Assembly: GCA_900708905.1 (NCBI GenBank)
Contig: CAADRB010000012.1
Span: 2,136,501 to 2,200,500, forward strand
Direction: 5' to 3'
Origin: Hymenolepis diminuta
Taxonomy: Eukaryota > Platyhelminthes > Cestoda > Cyclophyllidea > Hymenolepididae
DNA: 64,000 nt
This document shows positions 1-14,642 of this stretch, one piece after another. A program made the position numbers and the translations under genes. The notes below the pieces were generated by a model. It did no database searches. It worked only from the letters and a program-made list of their open reading frames with translations, and had not been told where the DNA came from. Numbering within the stretch: the first letter of the stretch is position 1; the number at the start of each line of letters is the position of its first letter.

Positions 1-3000
1 CTTTAATTGGTCGGGACGATTGTAGGAAAAGGAAGGGCCAGTGCAGACAGGACTGACTAGTAACAAAGACACCGATAAGTCGGCCGAGGTATGCTTACCT
101 TTCCCGATCGATGAAAATAGGCCAGTTGAGGACACACGATGTTTGTCTATAGAGTGCTTGGGTCACAGGAAGGGTTAAAAGTTTACAAACATTACTATGA
201 GGACGAGACAATCAAATTTCGGCGATTAGCGATGACGTAAGATAAATATTTCGGAGAAAAAGGGATTCATCCATCAAGGTCATTCGGTAATATTTTCAGA
301 GTCACATATTTCATAAACTAGTTAAGATTTATTTATTTAAATTTATTTATCAGTGTTAGAATAATTTAGAGATCAGAAGTAACTGTACATCTCCAACGTA
401 CTTTAATTTTGACTAAAACACCTCAAAATAACCCAGTGAATCAGCATTTTAATGCCGTTTTATTCTTGATTGTAAATGGTTAAGGCTAATATCGACTGAC
501 ACAGCATTTGCATAGTTTAGGCAAGTTGAAGAGCAATCTAATAATACATGAAAAATATATATTGCTTAAACCCCCTCGATTTATCTTTCATGTTGCGTTA
601 AGGGCCTAACGCAGAATTCTAACTTTTAAATAGACAGTTTCTAATGACTGTTAGAATAGAGAGGGGAGGTGTCTGAAGCATATGATTGGTCTAACATTTG
701 AGATAGGGCAAAAGAAAACAAGAGAGAAAGGGTTTTTCAGTTCGAGGGACCACCGTAGATAAGGTGAGTGGCGCTCCAGAGATCATTTCTTTAAGTAGAA
801 GGGTGGAAGAAGAATTATTTATTTATAAAGTAGGTGATTCATTATGACATTAAAAATGGTGTTGAGATGGCTAAAACTTGGAACTGCATCCATGCAAAGC
901 CATTTTAAACGAAGAAAAAGTTCAACGGCATTAAATGAAATGTATTTTGCCTTCGACCTACTGCGAAGCGCCTCTCTTGACCTAAATATTTATTAATGAA
1001 GACATGGTTGAGAAAACTAGGCAAAGTAGCTATTATTATTACCAATTTATGGGGACGGTATCTATTGCGCCTTATGAAACGGTAATTTCTAATCTCTGAG
1101 GAATTTTTCTTCAATGAATGAAACTAATCGAATTATTTGAGCTGAAAGTTTTAAAAAAATTAATATTCAAAAACATTTAAAGGGAAGTACCATATTTGTT
1201 TATTGTACAAATTGTTCATGGTAATAATTAATATCCCTTAATGACTAAAAGTCTAAGTCATGAATGAACTTTTAATTGTTAATTTTGTTAATCGTTAATT
1301 GTTAAAGTAATTTTTAATGTTGACTCGTATAAAATCCTTCTATTTTATATGGAGCGATAGATCTCAGGAGAATTTGAGAGTTCATATATTATATCTACTC
1401 AGATATGTTTTTTCGAAATGCATCTTTTTGGATGAATATATAATTTCTTTTTGATGTTTAAGATTATTTTTAAGGTATCCAAATAATAAAAAACCGTTAT
1501 AAAGCCACTTCTCTGAATAATTCTTGAATAAAAATGTACACACTACTATTTTTAAAAATACAATTCCTAGAAAGACTGTCGGCCTTCAAAAACGCTTCAA
1601 ATTAACCGAACTGGATCCTATTTGCTAATTCTGTATAATGATACACCAGCCTTGGTAAATAGTTTTCAAAGTTACTCTGCATTTACGTATAAATAAATTG
1701 TGAATGAGAAGAAGCAACTAACTACTTTTGAGTAGACAGATAAATTAAACATTTCATTAAATATTCATCCTGAATTTAGAAATATACAGCTCTTCTCCAG
1801 AAGAAGTCAGTGAAATATAAATTACGCCGAGAATTTGGTTTTTCCGGCACTTACGTTTCTTCAAGATCTGTAATTGTATACACTACAGTGCAAGAATTAT
1901 GTTTCAATTTTTAAAAATATTTCTTGGGAGCTTGACACGTTTTTAGCAATTTTGACAAAGAAACTTAAACTCCACAGAAGGCCTACCACACTATTTTTCG
2001 CAAACCGTTCTAGTTTATTTATTTACGAAATACACCCGTTTTGAGGTCACAGATGTCACTTCAGGTCGGAGAAGTACAGGCTGGAACCATAAAATCAACA
2101 GAAGATTTACTTCCCAAAATGTGTGCATATTGAACTAATCAAGTGAAATCTGTCAGTATTGTCAAACTTTTAAGCTTTCATAACAACTTTACAGCCTGTA
2201 TTTACCGTCCGTAGATTAATTTGATACATTATACCCCTGTCTTTACACCTGGTGGACCTATCATGAACCGTTTTTAATGGCATTTATATAAACTGTGTTA
2301 AGACAATATGCCTAATAATTCAGGCACTTAGATGCTCATGTTATTCTTTGATTAGCAGATATACATTATTAACCAATTGAAATCTCAGGTTCCCATTCCA
2401 AGTGAGTGCGCTCTTTGGAGACGATTTGCAATTGGCTAAAAAGATGAGTTTCATTATGCCATTTCGGTATATTTTCTCTTTAATGGGTTAAAAAAATTCA
2501 TTTGTTTACATCGACAAATGTTCTTTCAACATAGTGTCAGCCCAATGTGAATTCTAGTAATAATTTTTGTGCCACACAGCCTCGCACTTTAATCAACTGC
2601 TCAATCAGATCTGAAGACAGCGAATATGAACTGTACTAGGAACTTTGGAAATAAATCTAAACTTTTAGAACGATAGGAGATGGACTAAATATATTAAATA
2701 ACAAGTTAGTCCCGATTTCCGATATATAATCCTCTTTTGATTACTATTACTACTATGTAATTATAAATAGTAATTATTTTGCATTTTCATGGACCACAGT
2801 AGCAACTTATTATCTTACTATCAGTGATTTAGATACAAGTTCTGACCTTTAAACCGAAAAAGTTTGAAAATTTTATATTTTTGCATCCATTTTATTACCA
2901 TAGAATTTAGTTCTTTTGGATATTGTAATTTTGTAGCTTGGGGATGAACCCACCTTCTGAGACTTACAATGATTGGTGAAGTCTTTTCTTATCATCCAAT

Positions 3001-6000
3001 AGACTACCTATCGGCAAGTTAAATGCATTTGCACTAAAAGTCGGGCATTTAAAGAACGCGTTCTCAATTTTAAATGTGAAGGTGAAATGTAGTGCAAAAG
3101 GAATCAGCAAACAATGAGAGATTCAAGATGAAACTGGCATCAGATTTGCGCAAAAATGTGTTAAGAAGCCATGGGAATTGTGTAAGAATAAATATTAGCA
3201 GACGTGTTGTTTTGTTCCATTTATGATGAAAACATTACAGTTTTGGTTAAAGGTTAGTACGTCATGAGTGAAAATTTTAATAACTGAAGTGGAATAAATT
3301 GGTTCAATAATTTTTCCTGTCAATAACTTATGAACCAACTGCATCTGAATTTGTTGGGGCAAACATGAAATTTGATCGGCAATATTTTGGATCAGTCACT
3401 AATTAACAAAACGAGTGCATCCTTTAGTTAATATAAAATATTACTATTTCATGTTTACTATTCATAATCTATTCTATTTTTGTCTTATTTGAAGATAATT
3501 GCTTCCAACTTCTCCATGATTAACAGTTCGCCTAGATCAATGTATTGGAAGGACAATATAATAAGAATACGGCCAAAGTGCAGATTAATAAAAAATCTTC
3601 TCGTTTTTCTATCCAGTAGTTCGTCCATAATGAGGCCATCCATTAAATTAACAGTGACCTCTCCTCACTGTCTGCTCATTATACTGAGCTCATTGACTGA
3701 CCTCAATTATAGGATACCTATAGGTTTATATTCCGCTATATCAGTGTTTTTCTAGGGCATTTATTTTTGCCTATAGCAATGCAAAATAAAACAGTTTTTC
3801 GAAGTGCCTGAATAGTAAGAACTGTCCAGTATCGGTTCAGGGAATGAGAATATGAAGAAAATATGGTCAGTGCATCAAAAGAGTCCATGGATTCGGATAT
3901 GGTCCACTGCCTCATGTCTTAATGTTCAAACGTTTGCGGTGTCTAATGCTTACTGACCAATCAATTAATGGCAGACTAAATGCTTCAGATACATTTTTCT
4001 TCTAGTAGTCGAGATACTAGGAGATAACGGCAATTAATATGATATATTAATTCGCAAGATTTCCTCATTTCTAACTCTAATAATCACAATAAACACCAAT
4101 AATCCATAGAAAACAACCTCTAGATCTCCTGGCGTCTGTATTCATAGTTACCAATACACTATGAAGGCACACTTTTGCATCTTATGATTCTTACTCGATT
4201 GGGAGGTATAGTATTGGGTACTGGAGCCCAAACAGCGTCCACTCCTAGTTTCCTGGACGCAACAAAGGATGTCAAACTGGAGTTGCCAAGAGAACGTGTG
4301 TTCATGTATGAGTTTTAAATTCAGAAATCAGAAGGATTAAAAGGTCAATAAACAAAAAAATTAATGATGAGCCTACCATAAAATCACAATATTTAAATAA
4401 TTTATAGGTTCAGAAAATATTATACTATTATTAACTATAGCAGACCAATAAATTATTATTTGTAATCACGGGAAATTATCAAACTCACAATCAGTTGAAG
4501 AAAGTGCAAAAATAGTGAAAAAGACGTTGTGAATGAAATTCTGCGTATCTGGTGAATCCTATTTAATCTGAATTCAGCATATTTCAGTTTGTCCTTGTAA
4601 ATGAATAGGTGTAAATTATGCCTTAACATTACCAGGTCAAGATTTTAGGTACTGACTAATAAATTCTAGATAATTGCTCGTGTCTCCAGGTTTGATCAAT
4701 CGATACATTGAAAATGGGAGATTTTTACGTCATTTCAGCACTTTCGGCGCCTTGGATACCCAGAGGGCAGTCATCAGCATTCTTTGAACAAATAAACCAA
4801 TCTTTTGGATAAAAATGTATAACACTAGTTAATTTATGCGCTCTTAAATTTGTTTAGAAATCAATTTTCCGTAAAGATAATGATTTCTTATTGATCATTA
4901 TTTGTTTTGTTTGTTTGTTTTGATAACCTCTTCTTATTTTGATCATTTTAGAGGTACTTTTCCAGCATCTATCAGAAGTATATAAACATCGCTTCAACAA
5001 TATCCCGACTAAAAACTATTTTTTGTTCTCAGCAATTTAAATTTTTACGATAGCTACTTTATCCGTTTAGCCTTTAATTTATTTTGAAGCATGAACTCAA
5101 AGGAGTTCTCTATATTAATAGGGTAGCATGTGAGTGTGCTGTTTTCCTATTTGTAATCATTCACAAATAACGTTCAATATAGCAGGATAGGCTCTTCCTT
5201 GAAGGAGGATCAGTTTCATATGAAGAAAACTAATTAAACTATTCCTCTTGCGAATTTCACGAAGAAAACACTGATTCTAGGAAGAACCAAATGGACAGCC
5301 GAAAAGCGACTGACTGAGAATATGGCTTAATAGGCAGGTTTGAGATGGCGGAATAAAACTGATAGACTCTTAGTCCAATGACTAACAGTTGAGCAATGTA
5401 TAGTAAAGAGAAAGAGATAGAAACCTGACCAAAACTGATAAATGAGTTGTACTAAGAATTTTGCGTAAATGGTTCAACAAATTCATTATTTCTGCACCTA
5501 TCTCTCCTTTTTAGACTTCGCGTATAAAGAATAGGAAATTAGCTCTGCCGGCAGTAACCTTGTCATTCTGCGTACGAATTTTCTTACAGAACTAGTATAG
5601 ACCTGAGGCCCTGAAGGGAGTCTTAATGAAATAAGGTGTATAAAATAGTTGGACTGATGTATTAGATAAAGTTCTGCATTATATTTTAAATAACCCTTCG
5701 GTAGTTTAAATCGAATCGATTCCGGAAATCTTTATTCTCCATATAAATGGCGGTTTCGCATGAAAAAAATTGACTTGACACTCAAAAAATTAGCCTATTA
5801 ATTCAATTTTCGGTTTAATTAGATTGAATTTTTTCGTTAAAAATCCAGTGCTCAGGTCTTACTTTTACAAACTGTTCCACCTAAAGTTGGTGAATCTGAA
5901 ATTAAAAATTGGAATCTGTCTTTCCTTCACAATTTTTGTCTTTTGGATATTGTCGGATCACATTCATTCTTATTCTTTAGAATTAATAATGTCAAGAATT

Positions 6001-6323
6001 TTTACATGCTCAAAAGAAAAAAATATTTTTCTTGATCAATTTCATCAATAATTGCTATTGTCGTGGTTATTTAAAATTAAGAAAAATTGTTGCTAAAATT
6101 TCTCATCCTTCTAGAAGCATTATAAGAATAAAAGTAATTAATTAAATATTTTTGAGGGTCTATTTTGTTTGTTACGAAAGATCTGAAGTAGCTCTAATCC
6201 CAAGTGAAACACCTTCTCTAATCTGGGTTAGTGTAACAACATGCAATAGCCTTTTTCAAATCAGATGAATTAGAGTTGATGGCCAAGTGATATATTGGAC
6301 TTCGGATGAATGGGTAGCAGCAA
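1..6323. other. AT-rich intergenic DNA with no supported gene
   Basis: Only short chance frames occur. One possible microexon (741-763, between ggtttttcag and gtgagt) is discussed as a finding. It cannot be excluded that distant 5' exons of gene A hide here. Confidence -1.
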
Positions 6324-6489
6324 TTATCCCTGATGCGTTTGTACCTTGTTGTTTACGTAGGGCGGAAGTCTGAAACGAAGAACAAGTGGGCATAGGTCGA
6401 GATGTCCCCAGTGCAACGTAGAAAATTGGACCATACTGACTGGCTGTAATCTGGAAGAAAATTCACTATGACAAAGAGAGGAAATTTTT

Positions 6490-6550
6490 CGGTGCTTAAG
6501 ATACCTGAAGATACTTATATTTTTATAATTTAAATTGACTCGATAATAAG
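6490..6550 (+). mobile_element. Isolated inverted-repeat end related to the 49.8-kb element
   Basis: Matches the reverse complement of the right end of that element (51041-51101) over about 60 nt, sharing the blocks catatttttg/tatatttttat, taatttaaa and actcgat. It abuts the 3' part of the mariner remnant and is continuous with its reading frame by accident. The opposite end was not found nearby. It looks like a truncated or nested insertion. Confidence -1.
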
Positions 6551-7140
6551 TAATGTATTTTTTTATGTCAGAAGTGTGGGGTCTGATATTGTCATGGTGC
6601 AGAATCATTCCTTTTCGATTGATCAAAGAAGGCCACTTTTCCTGTAAAATAGCTTTTAAGCGAGTTAGCTGTTGACAATCAATTTTAGATGTAATTGTTT
6701 GACTGTCATGCATTAGTTCATAATAAATAATTCCCTTCAAATCCCACCATGCACACAAAAGAAGTTTTTCAATTGCAGTCCACTTCTCGGTTATGGAATT
6801 GGCTTTGAACCACGACTTAGTCAATGTCTTTTGTGCTCAATATTGTTGTAAAGATCCATTTCTTGTCACTGCCAGTTATAGTTCAGTTTAAAAAGGTATC
6901 TGAAGTTCACGAAACACCGTGAAACACAACAGATGACACGCTGTTGCTTGTTGATTTCTAACAAGTCGTGTGGGGAAGAGAGGGGAGCCCATTTCTCCGC
7001 ATTTGAGACTGTGCAAAGTCTTTCCATTTCACTATATATGGTCACATGTCGGCTTACGTGAAAGGTTTCGCTCAGTTCTCTGGTATTGCAGGTCGGATTT
7101 TCATCAGTGGCAACTTGCAATTGCTCAGAATTGAGTTTTT
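6551..7140 (-). pseudogene. Mariner transposase remnant
   Basis: The minus strand shows TRELSETFHVSRHVTIYSEM (7120 downward), a helix-turn-helix as in mariner TVRELAETFNVS. After a damaged middle it shows LLCAWWDLKGIIYYEL, CQQLTRLK, and LINRKGMILHHDNIRPHTS with the second catalytic Asp, ending near 6560. The middle of the protein (the WI.YDN block) is missing or unreadable and the frame changes between the two halves (6866-7120 and 6324-6824). It is an old dead copy from a different lineage than the element at 49.8 kb. Confidence -1.
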
Positions 7141-7299
7141 TGAATATCCTGGTCTCGATTCGTCTATCAGACTGAATTCATCTTTTCATTCACAACATCA
7201 TTTGCATGAATGCCTTTGAGTGATTTTGCTCAAAGAGAGCTTGCCGCATTTCCTTTATGAAAATCAGTAAACATTAAAATATGCCTGATATGTTCTTTA

Positions 7300-10200
7300 T
7301 TTGGAGTGTACATTAAGGCTAGAAATAGTAATTAATAACGATAATTACCACACAGTCTGAAGGATGAAATAATATTTTATTGATTACCATAGATAAACAT
7401 ACAACATTAATAAGCTAAATTGAAGCAATCGTGCCCTACACACAAAGCTCAAAAATTGGATGGAACTTCTGTTACAATCTGATAATTACCTGGTTAAACA
7501 TTTCATCATTTGTCTTTCAAGTGCTTCCATTATTAAATTTGCATTAATGAATGCAGTTTGTGCGTTGGAATTTTTTTGTTCTGGGAATTTCTTCCCATTT
7601 GATTTTTTTCTTTATTGACCATAAATGTTTACACAAATTGCAAACTGAGATGTCCTTAATGAAAGTTTGAGTGTTAATGGACAGGAATGCCTAGCTAAAT
7701 GTAAATTTAATAAAAAAATATGAAGGATTTCTTTCTGCATGTTTCCAAAATATACTTTCAAATCCCATGGTAATCAATATCGCATTTGTATGGTCTTTCT
7801 CCAATACATTCGGTATCCTATTTCAGGAAATGTGGTTGTCTACGGTTGGTCATTTGTATGATCTTAGCTTAATTGAACCAGGCTACTATGAATCTAGTGA
7901 CATAATCTTCTACAAAAAATGATTTTGTACAATTTTAAGAAAGATATCTGATTCATGGAATACGGAATGGGTCCATAAAACTGTGGTTTGTAGTAGAAAA
8001 TTTCAATATCAATTTCTCGGCTAAAGATGCTGCTTTTTTAATCTTCGAGAATATAAATAAATTGAAATGGTAAGACCGACCGACCGTCATAAATAAAGCA
8101 CCATTCAATAAGTACTGGAGATTGTGGACAAGAATTTGATCATAATTTCGGGAGACAAATTGAGAATTTTGTATTTTGGAACGTGAAACAGTGAACTTCT
8201 CGGCAAGCGAATGTTTTGTAACTCGAATCCACAGATCAACTGAAAAAAATTTTTTAACGCCCTCCTTTGATCCGCTCATCTCACCTCCTGTTGAACTTTA
8301 TTTACCAGATTTCACACGTTTCCGCTAAATGAAAGTTGTGAAATTTTTCTGCATTGCTGTGGGTCACGATGCATTTCTCAATCAGATAGATTTTAGGGCA
8401 TTCGTTTTCCCTTAATAAGCGGTGAGATGTCCTCAGAAAGTGTTTTAATTCGAAAATTTTGATCTTGAAAATTCGGAGGAAAATTTGATTTACAGTCCAC
8501 AAAGAGTATAAATAAATTTTCGTTTACTTTCTAGAAATTAGTCAACACTCAACAATATCACTTTCAAAAATCATTAAAATTTATTATATCTCTGAATAGA
8601 AAGGCATGTTTATTATTTTTAAAGGAATTGTAAATATTTTCTTATATTCTGAATGCCTACAAATTCTTACAACTCCGTCGTTCTAAAGCTTGAATAAAGT
8701 ATGTACTTAAGATCAAATATTTCGCACTGTTAACATACTTTGAAGGTGATGGGGAATCTATCACAAATTTATTACCTAAATTTTAAAGAAAATTCTACAC
8801 ATTTAGTAATTTCAATTATATTCTATCAGACCTCTCGGAAGTTTTTTCCTTTTATAGATCAAAATGTTCCTTCTTTATTTATGTCCTACTGATATCATTG
8901 CTACGAAACTTGAGACGAGCCACTTGCTTTTAATACCAAGTAGGAGGATGACATAACAAATGCGATCAGTGGCATAAATTAATGAAAACGGGAAATTTTT
9001 TCCATGTTAAACTGTCAAAGTAAAAAACCATTTTATCTGATAATTCTATAAGGCCTTTTCACAAACATGTTAGTCCAAAAAAATAATCGAAATGTAGTAT
9101 TTAGTACTCGTAGACCAGAACCCTCTCATAGACCTTGAAAATCATCCCTCAGCTAGCCTGACTGATAATTTTTAAGGATAAGTTAACCTGCGTACTTGCT
9201 TTATTAGAAATTCAATTTACTAAATTAATCTACATTGCATAATAACACATCAAAAACTATAAGAACATTCATTTTTTGCTGAACTCCACTTGCCTATGAC
9301 AAAATTCATTTAATAATCCGTATTACGTTGTGATTTAAAATTTTGGAAAATCTGAAATGGTCTGATTTTATCTTAATCTATTTGAAATACGCAGTCTAGC
9401 TCTTTAGCCAGGTCATAGTTTGCTATAAGCTCTCTCCACTCAATGCCTTCTTCAGTCCTGCTACTTTAGACACAGCCTAGCTAATATCGCAGGCAAATTT
9501 ATACTAGAGGACTCTGCTAGAGGCTAGCTGTACCTGTTAGCAGTTAGTTGAGTTCTAAGGTTTAGCAAAAGGGCTTATTTCTGTAGCATTCGCTAGAATA
9601 CGGTTCAAATCGGATCCATTTCAGTAGTTGGATGTGATAATGGAAAATAGAGCGGAAAAATATTTAAATTTCAATGAAATGAATAAATTCAAATTGCAGC
9701 TTCTTATTTTTCTGAATTAGTAAGGGAATAAAAATTCGTATATGCTTACACGATATTTCGTGGTTTTGTACCATTACTTCGTATATTTGTGTAATAAAAA
9801 TTAGGAAACTGAAACTTGTTTATTGAACAAAGTAACATCGTTCCGGTTAAATACATCTACAACTTCATTTCAGCATAAAATTCATTTGGATATTTGATGA
9901 TGTGTTAGTATTCAGCTTCATCGAAAACTTTTAAACTTTTATTTACATGGAATAGTGGTGAGAATAGAAATTAAGAATGCTTTGTAGCAAATAAATTAGG
10001 TTAAAATTAAATGCAATTATTTTGCGAATGGTGTTAATGTATGCCTTAGCAACATTAAAATTGATCGTGTTGAGAATGCTCATCTTATTTGCTATGAAAG
10101 TGGTATCCATAAATTTTGCTCTTATTTGTAATTATAATTATTTACTAATTATACTGTGAGAATGTAATAGACGCCGCAATCTAATTTATTAAAAAATAAT

Positions 10201-12020
10201 AGATTTAAACTTTTTCCTGCTCTCTAACAAAAATGTATCTGATTTCTAAAACTCATAACTCTTTGCATATGAAAACGGATCAAACACCACAAACCCAAAG
10301 ATTACATATCAACTGGTAGACGGATTAGACAATCATAGAGCTGGGCAATTACATGAAATTTTATCATCGGGATTTTCTATACGAGATTGATGATAAGGTA
10401 AGGCAAGCCATATAAAGCCATATAAATTGAGGACGCAGATGACTTAATGAATCTGGAGCTCGGAGGAATCAGTTTTCTTTTAATTCTATAGCTTTCACTC
10501 CTACCGTCCCCATTACAAATTAAAACTGAGCTATTCACCTTTAATGTAACTCCTTTACGAAACTCTGTAGTCATCTGCCTAATAGCCCTAAAACAAGTCA
10601 CTTGCACAATTTAGCATTCTCCTATATATTAAATAATGAAAAGGCCTCCCGTAAAGGGGGTCAATTCTTGCCTTGTCGTTGGCATAATCATTAGATTTCG
10701 TAGCATAAAATGACACTTCCGGTTTCTATATTTGAAAAAAGGTAAACTGCTTTGCAAGTAAGGAATCAGTGAACCTTATTTGCAAATTAGCCGGTAAGAT
10801 TAATTACATATGATTAAATTTATCACCGCAGTAAATGAAAATGATTTTTAGAGCCCGTGTTTCCAGCATATGTCAACGATGTTATCTTTTTTAGAATAAC
10901 AAAAAATGCTGTTTTGTAGAGTATACTTAAAGTGGAGATTTAGGGGTAGAACATAAAGGTACTTTAAAGCTTACAACGTCGTTTGGAATTGATAAAAATT
11001 TCAACCTTTATTTTATGAGTAAATAATGAATTCGAACATAAAACGTACATGGCGTCGTGTAATTGTTGTGTTTCACTCTTTTGGGGGGTTAGGTGGAAAA
11101 ATATTAGACATTTTCGATATAGACAAATTTAAAGAACCAATTTTGTCCTATGCATTTCGTAGTGGCTGAAAGATAGGATTATGAATTTATAAACTTGTAA
11201 ATAATGTCAAAGCTGTAGTATTTATTATGGTGACCTGACACTAATAAAATTCGGCGAACCTCAACCTTATACATACTCTGTCAGTTAAGGGATGAATATT
11301 TGGCCCCGCTTCACGTGAATGTGCATGAAAATTTATATGAACCAGTGATCTCTAATTATCTGTCCATGTATATCCCTGAATTATCATTCCAGTGGCGAGA
11401 TGATTAACTTTCTTCATCTCAGAATTCAATACAGGTTTCTTTAATTCCTATTTATAATATTAATCAATACACGTTTCACTAAATTAGAAACTTGTTATTG
11501 GATACTCTTGACGCCGTAGAGAATGTAGATTTAATTCTACCAGAACTTAGATCATCAGAAAGTTACAAATGACATATCTAAATGGGAACAAACTAGTTTT
11601 ATATACGAAATGGAAAATAATACAGAAGCTAAACCGTTAGTTTATACTAAATAGGAAAGGCCCCAATATATAAATTTGCAATCACTTGTTCTTTAGATAG
11701 TAACCACAGGTAGAGAGACACATATTGAACCTGAGATCAGTCATCAAGAAATAATGGCTAGGGACACCATACTTATAATCATGAAAAACATGTAAATAAA
11801 TATGCAGTACTCTCTAAAGATACACATATTGATCCATAAACTTCCTCTATACCGTCAACCCAACTTGGAAGATCGTACCTCGCTCCATTTGTCATAACTC
11901 CAGCTCCTTTCACTCTGCACTGGTGTTTATTCTCTGTCTTCCCAATTGCTAATTCCAAATTTACCCATCCTTTTTCCAATTTCCAACAGTTTTCAGCTTT
12001 TTTATTTTTTATATAGCCAC
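7300..12020. other. AT-rich intergenic DNA, nothing recognised
   Basis: The minus-strand frames near 7953-8502 and 10377-10607 are short, lack family motifs, and have no splice or promoter context I could support. Confidence -1.
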
Positions 12021-12310
12021 TTATTTATAAGAGAAGAATGCATTATACTATTTGGATAAGTGGATGCATAGCTAGAGCAGAAGGAAATTAGTTTAGGGAA
12101 ATGGTTGAGAAATTCGGTTAATGGAAATTGGGATATTTAATTCTTCTCTGCTCAGCCCGAATAACCTATGTGATTACTTTTTCGAAAGATTCCCTGAATA
12201 ATCTCGCACAGAATCCTATGTCAACCATCATTGCCTTTTGTAATACAAAAACGGAAATTGGACTTCGGATGTCCTTGTTGAACTTTGCACCTGAGGAATA
12301 GTGATTCTGT
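12021..12310 (+). repeat. Dispersed repeat family 2, copy 1
   Basis: Matches 30211-30515 in the same orientation in several collinear blocks: tttataa...gaagaatgcattatactatttgg, gatgcatagctag, gattactttttcgaaag and aaaacggaaattgg. The copies have diverged by indels, indicating age. No reading frame is conserved between them. Confidence -1.
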
Positions 12311-14354
12311 CAATGTGCAAGAGCATTGCTTTCCTTTTGTAAACATCTGCATATACGAAGCAGCATCGTGCTTCACCATTTTAGATCGAATTCTCTTGCG
12401 GTTAGGATTCAGTGTACTTTGCTCCGTTCTCTTAATATTTGTTCCGATCATGGAGAGGCTATTTTTTTCTATGATCCATTAGGAAGATCCTTAATTTTAA
12501 GGAAATGTTTTTAAATCTTACTTGGTTGGGCTCACAAAGTGGTTCTACTTGCCGGATAAAGTACTAATGTGCATGGAAATAATGATAAAGTTAAAGTAGT
12601 TTGAATAAATGAGGGTGGGATAGGAGAAAAAGTTGAGAAGTTAGGAGGACGCCCGTAGTGTTAGTGCCTCCATCCAAAATTCGCTGACAGATTTTTGTAT
12701 TCGATCCGCATGGACCTTCTCATTATTTATCTCGCCGATTAATGCAGTTTAAAGATGAGACAGTTTAATGCATATCGATGTACATATACATTCAAATACA
12801 GGAATTATTTTTTATGGAGGTTGAGAAATATTGTCCCAGTGTGTTATTAGTTAAGCCTAAAGAAATTAGAAGTAAATATCAGATAGTGATGCTAGGGTTT
12901 CAATTCCCATGTTTATTACATTATTTTATGAAATTTTTGTATATGGTTGGTCACTTTAAAGAAATGTAATAAATATTGTTATTGTCAGTTATGTTGTTAG
13001 AAAAAGATACGATATGATCAAAAGAATCTTGAATAATTTGTATTCCAAAAGAAAGTGATAAGATATAATAGATGCCGAAATTTTTTCCTCTTAATTCCAT
13101 GATCACAAAATCACAATCAAACAGAATGGAATTATTAATGAAAGGAGTCATTAAAGTTGGCAATTAATACCGGAAATCAGTATTTCATTATGGAATATTG
13201 CATAGAACCACAACTATATCACTTCAGGATTTCTTTAAAGGTAACAACTGAGGTTTTCGACGCTGATATGCCACGCAGATATGTATTAGCAATCCAATGA
13301 AGAATTATTCTATTTATTATTGAGGCCTTTCTTCACCAAATCCCAGCATTGTTATGATATACATCAACCCATTTGGAAGGATTTAAAATTGCAATTGCAC
13401 TTCCGACTTCGGTAGAAATTAGCAGAGTCTCTTTTTATGTTTTTAGGCATTATGGTCATGAAAAGAGGGCTCGAAATAATTAATCTCAAAAGAAGGCCAG
13501 GGAACCAAATAATTTCGTTGATATTGTTATCAGAAGTAATTGTTAATAACTGCGACGCTTGATATATCAAAATATGACATTCTTTTGAAAATTACAAACC
13601 ATATTAAAGTTATCTATTTCCATAAACCTCCACATATTCGTTTTCCCCACGACATAGGGAAAAAGAAACCGCAGCGTTCTGTAAACATCGATATTCATGA
13701 TAATATCTAAAAAATGAAAACTGATTTTCTTTCTTTCCTAATAATTCATTTAATTTTTTATTTAAATGTCACGTTAATTATTTTCCCACTCAAAATTATT
13801 ACTTCAACCTTTTTCCGGGAAAACTAAAATTATCATTTATATAGATTGCATATTCTTCTTGTTGATTATAATCACTAAGTATATTGGAAAATATTAATGA
13901 AGCCAGGGTCTACAAGTGAATTTAATGCTCTATTTATATGGAAATAAAATTATTGTTCAGCAACCTTGAGTTATGGAGGTTAAAAACAGTCAATATGTGT
14001 GTCAATTAAGTGTCATCGGACACGAAATGCACTGACGATGATTTTCTTTCAAATGTCGTGATATTCAGGCGATCTGCTAATTATTTAGATTGTAATGTTT
14101 ACTGCAAATCACTCAAGATCTCGATCTTATGAAAATCTACCTCCGTCAATACTTTTTAGTATTTTATTCATTTTTGCTTTTTCAAAAATTGACAAGTAAT
14201 GTGCAATACGTTTGTTACCATTATGCATAGCTCAAAATCATCCTTATTTTGTTGTTTCAAAAAACAAAAGAAGAGTGCTATCTACGATGAGGTAGTTTTC
14301 GATCTTTGAGTTTGCATGTATTCGATACAATTTTAATTTCGCATTTATTTTTAG
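12311..14354. other. AT-rich DNA before the gene A upstream exons
   Basis: No splice-bounded coding stretch found. The overlapping frames around 12221-12514 fall partly in repeat family 2 and have no recognisable product. Confidence -1.
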
Positions 14355-14642
14355 CCTCACGAAGAAAACGTTTCCAGTGAAACTCCTGATTCATCTAATT
14401 CTATTAATGTTGGCTTCAGTGAAAGACGGAACTGTTTTACAATGGGGTATGCCCTCATTGTTTCCCATTTACCCTGCCTCATTACTCATTTAAACATATA
14501 TTTATCTTGCGTGCATTTCTAAATAGGACAATTACGCATATGTTTGTAAACTTGTTTCCTTGTTAAGTCTTGTTTCATTTTTAGGGGAAAACGGAATTGT
14601 GAATTGCCTCCAGTTCCAGTAGGATCCACGAATATTCCCAGC
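14355..14642 (+). CDS. Two probable upstream exons of gene A
   Basis: Exon 14355-14446 (after tttttag, before gtatgc) reads P-H-E-E-N-V-S-S-E-T and ends F-T-M-G. Exon 14585-14642 (after tttttag, before gtgagt) reads G-K-R-N-C-E-L-P-P and ends S-T-N-I-P-S. The first ends in phase 2, and the only open frame of the second starts in that phase. The second ends in phase 0, which is the entry phase of the gene A exon at 19564. The composition (Ser, Asn, Pro, Glu) also matches gene A. A start codon was not found, so more exons would be needed upstream. They could instead belong to a separate gene. Confidence -1.
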
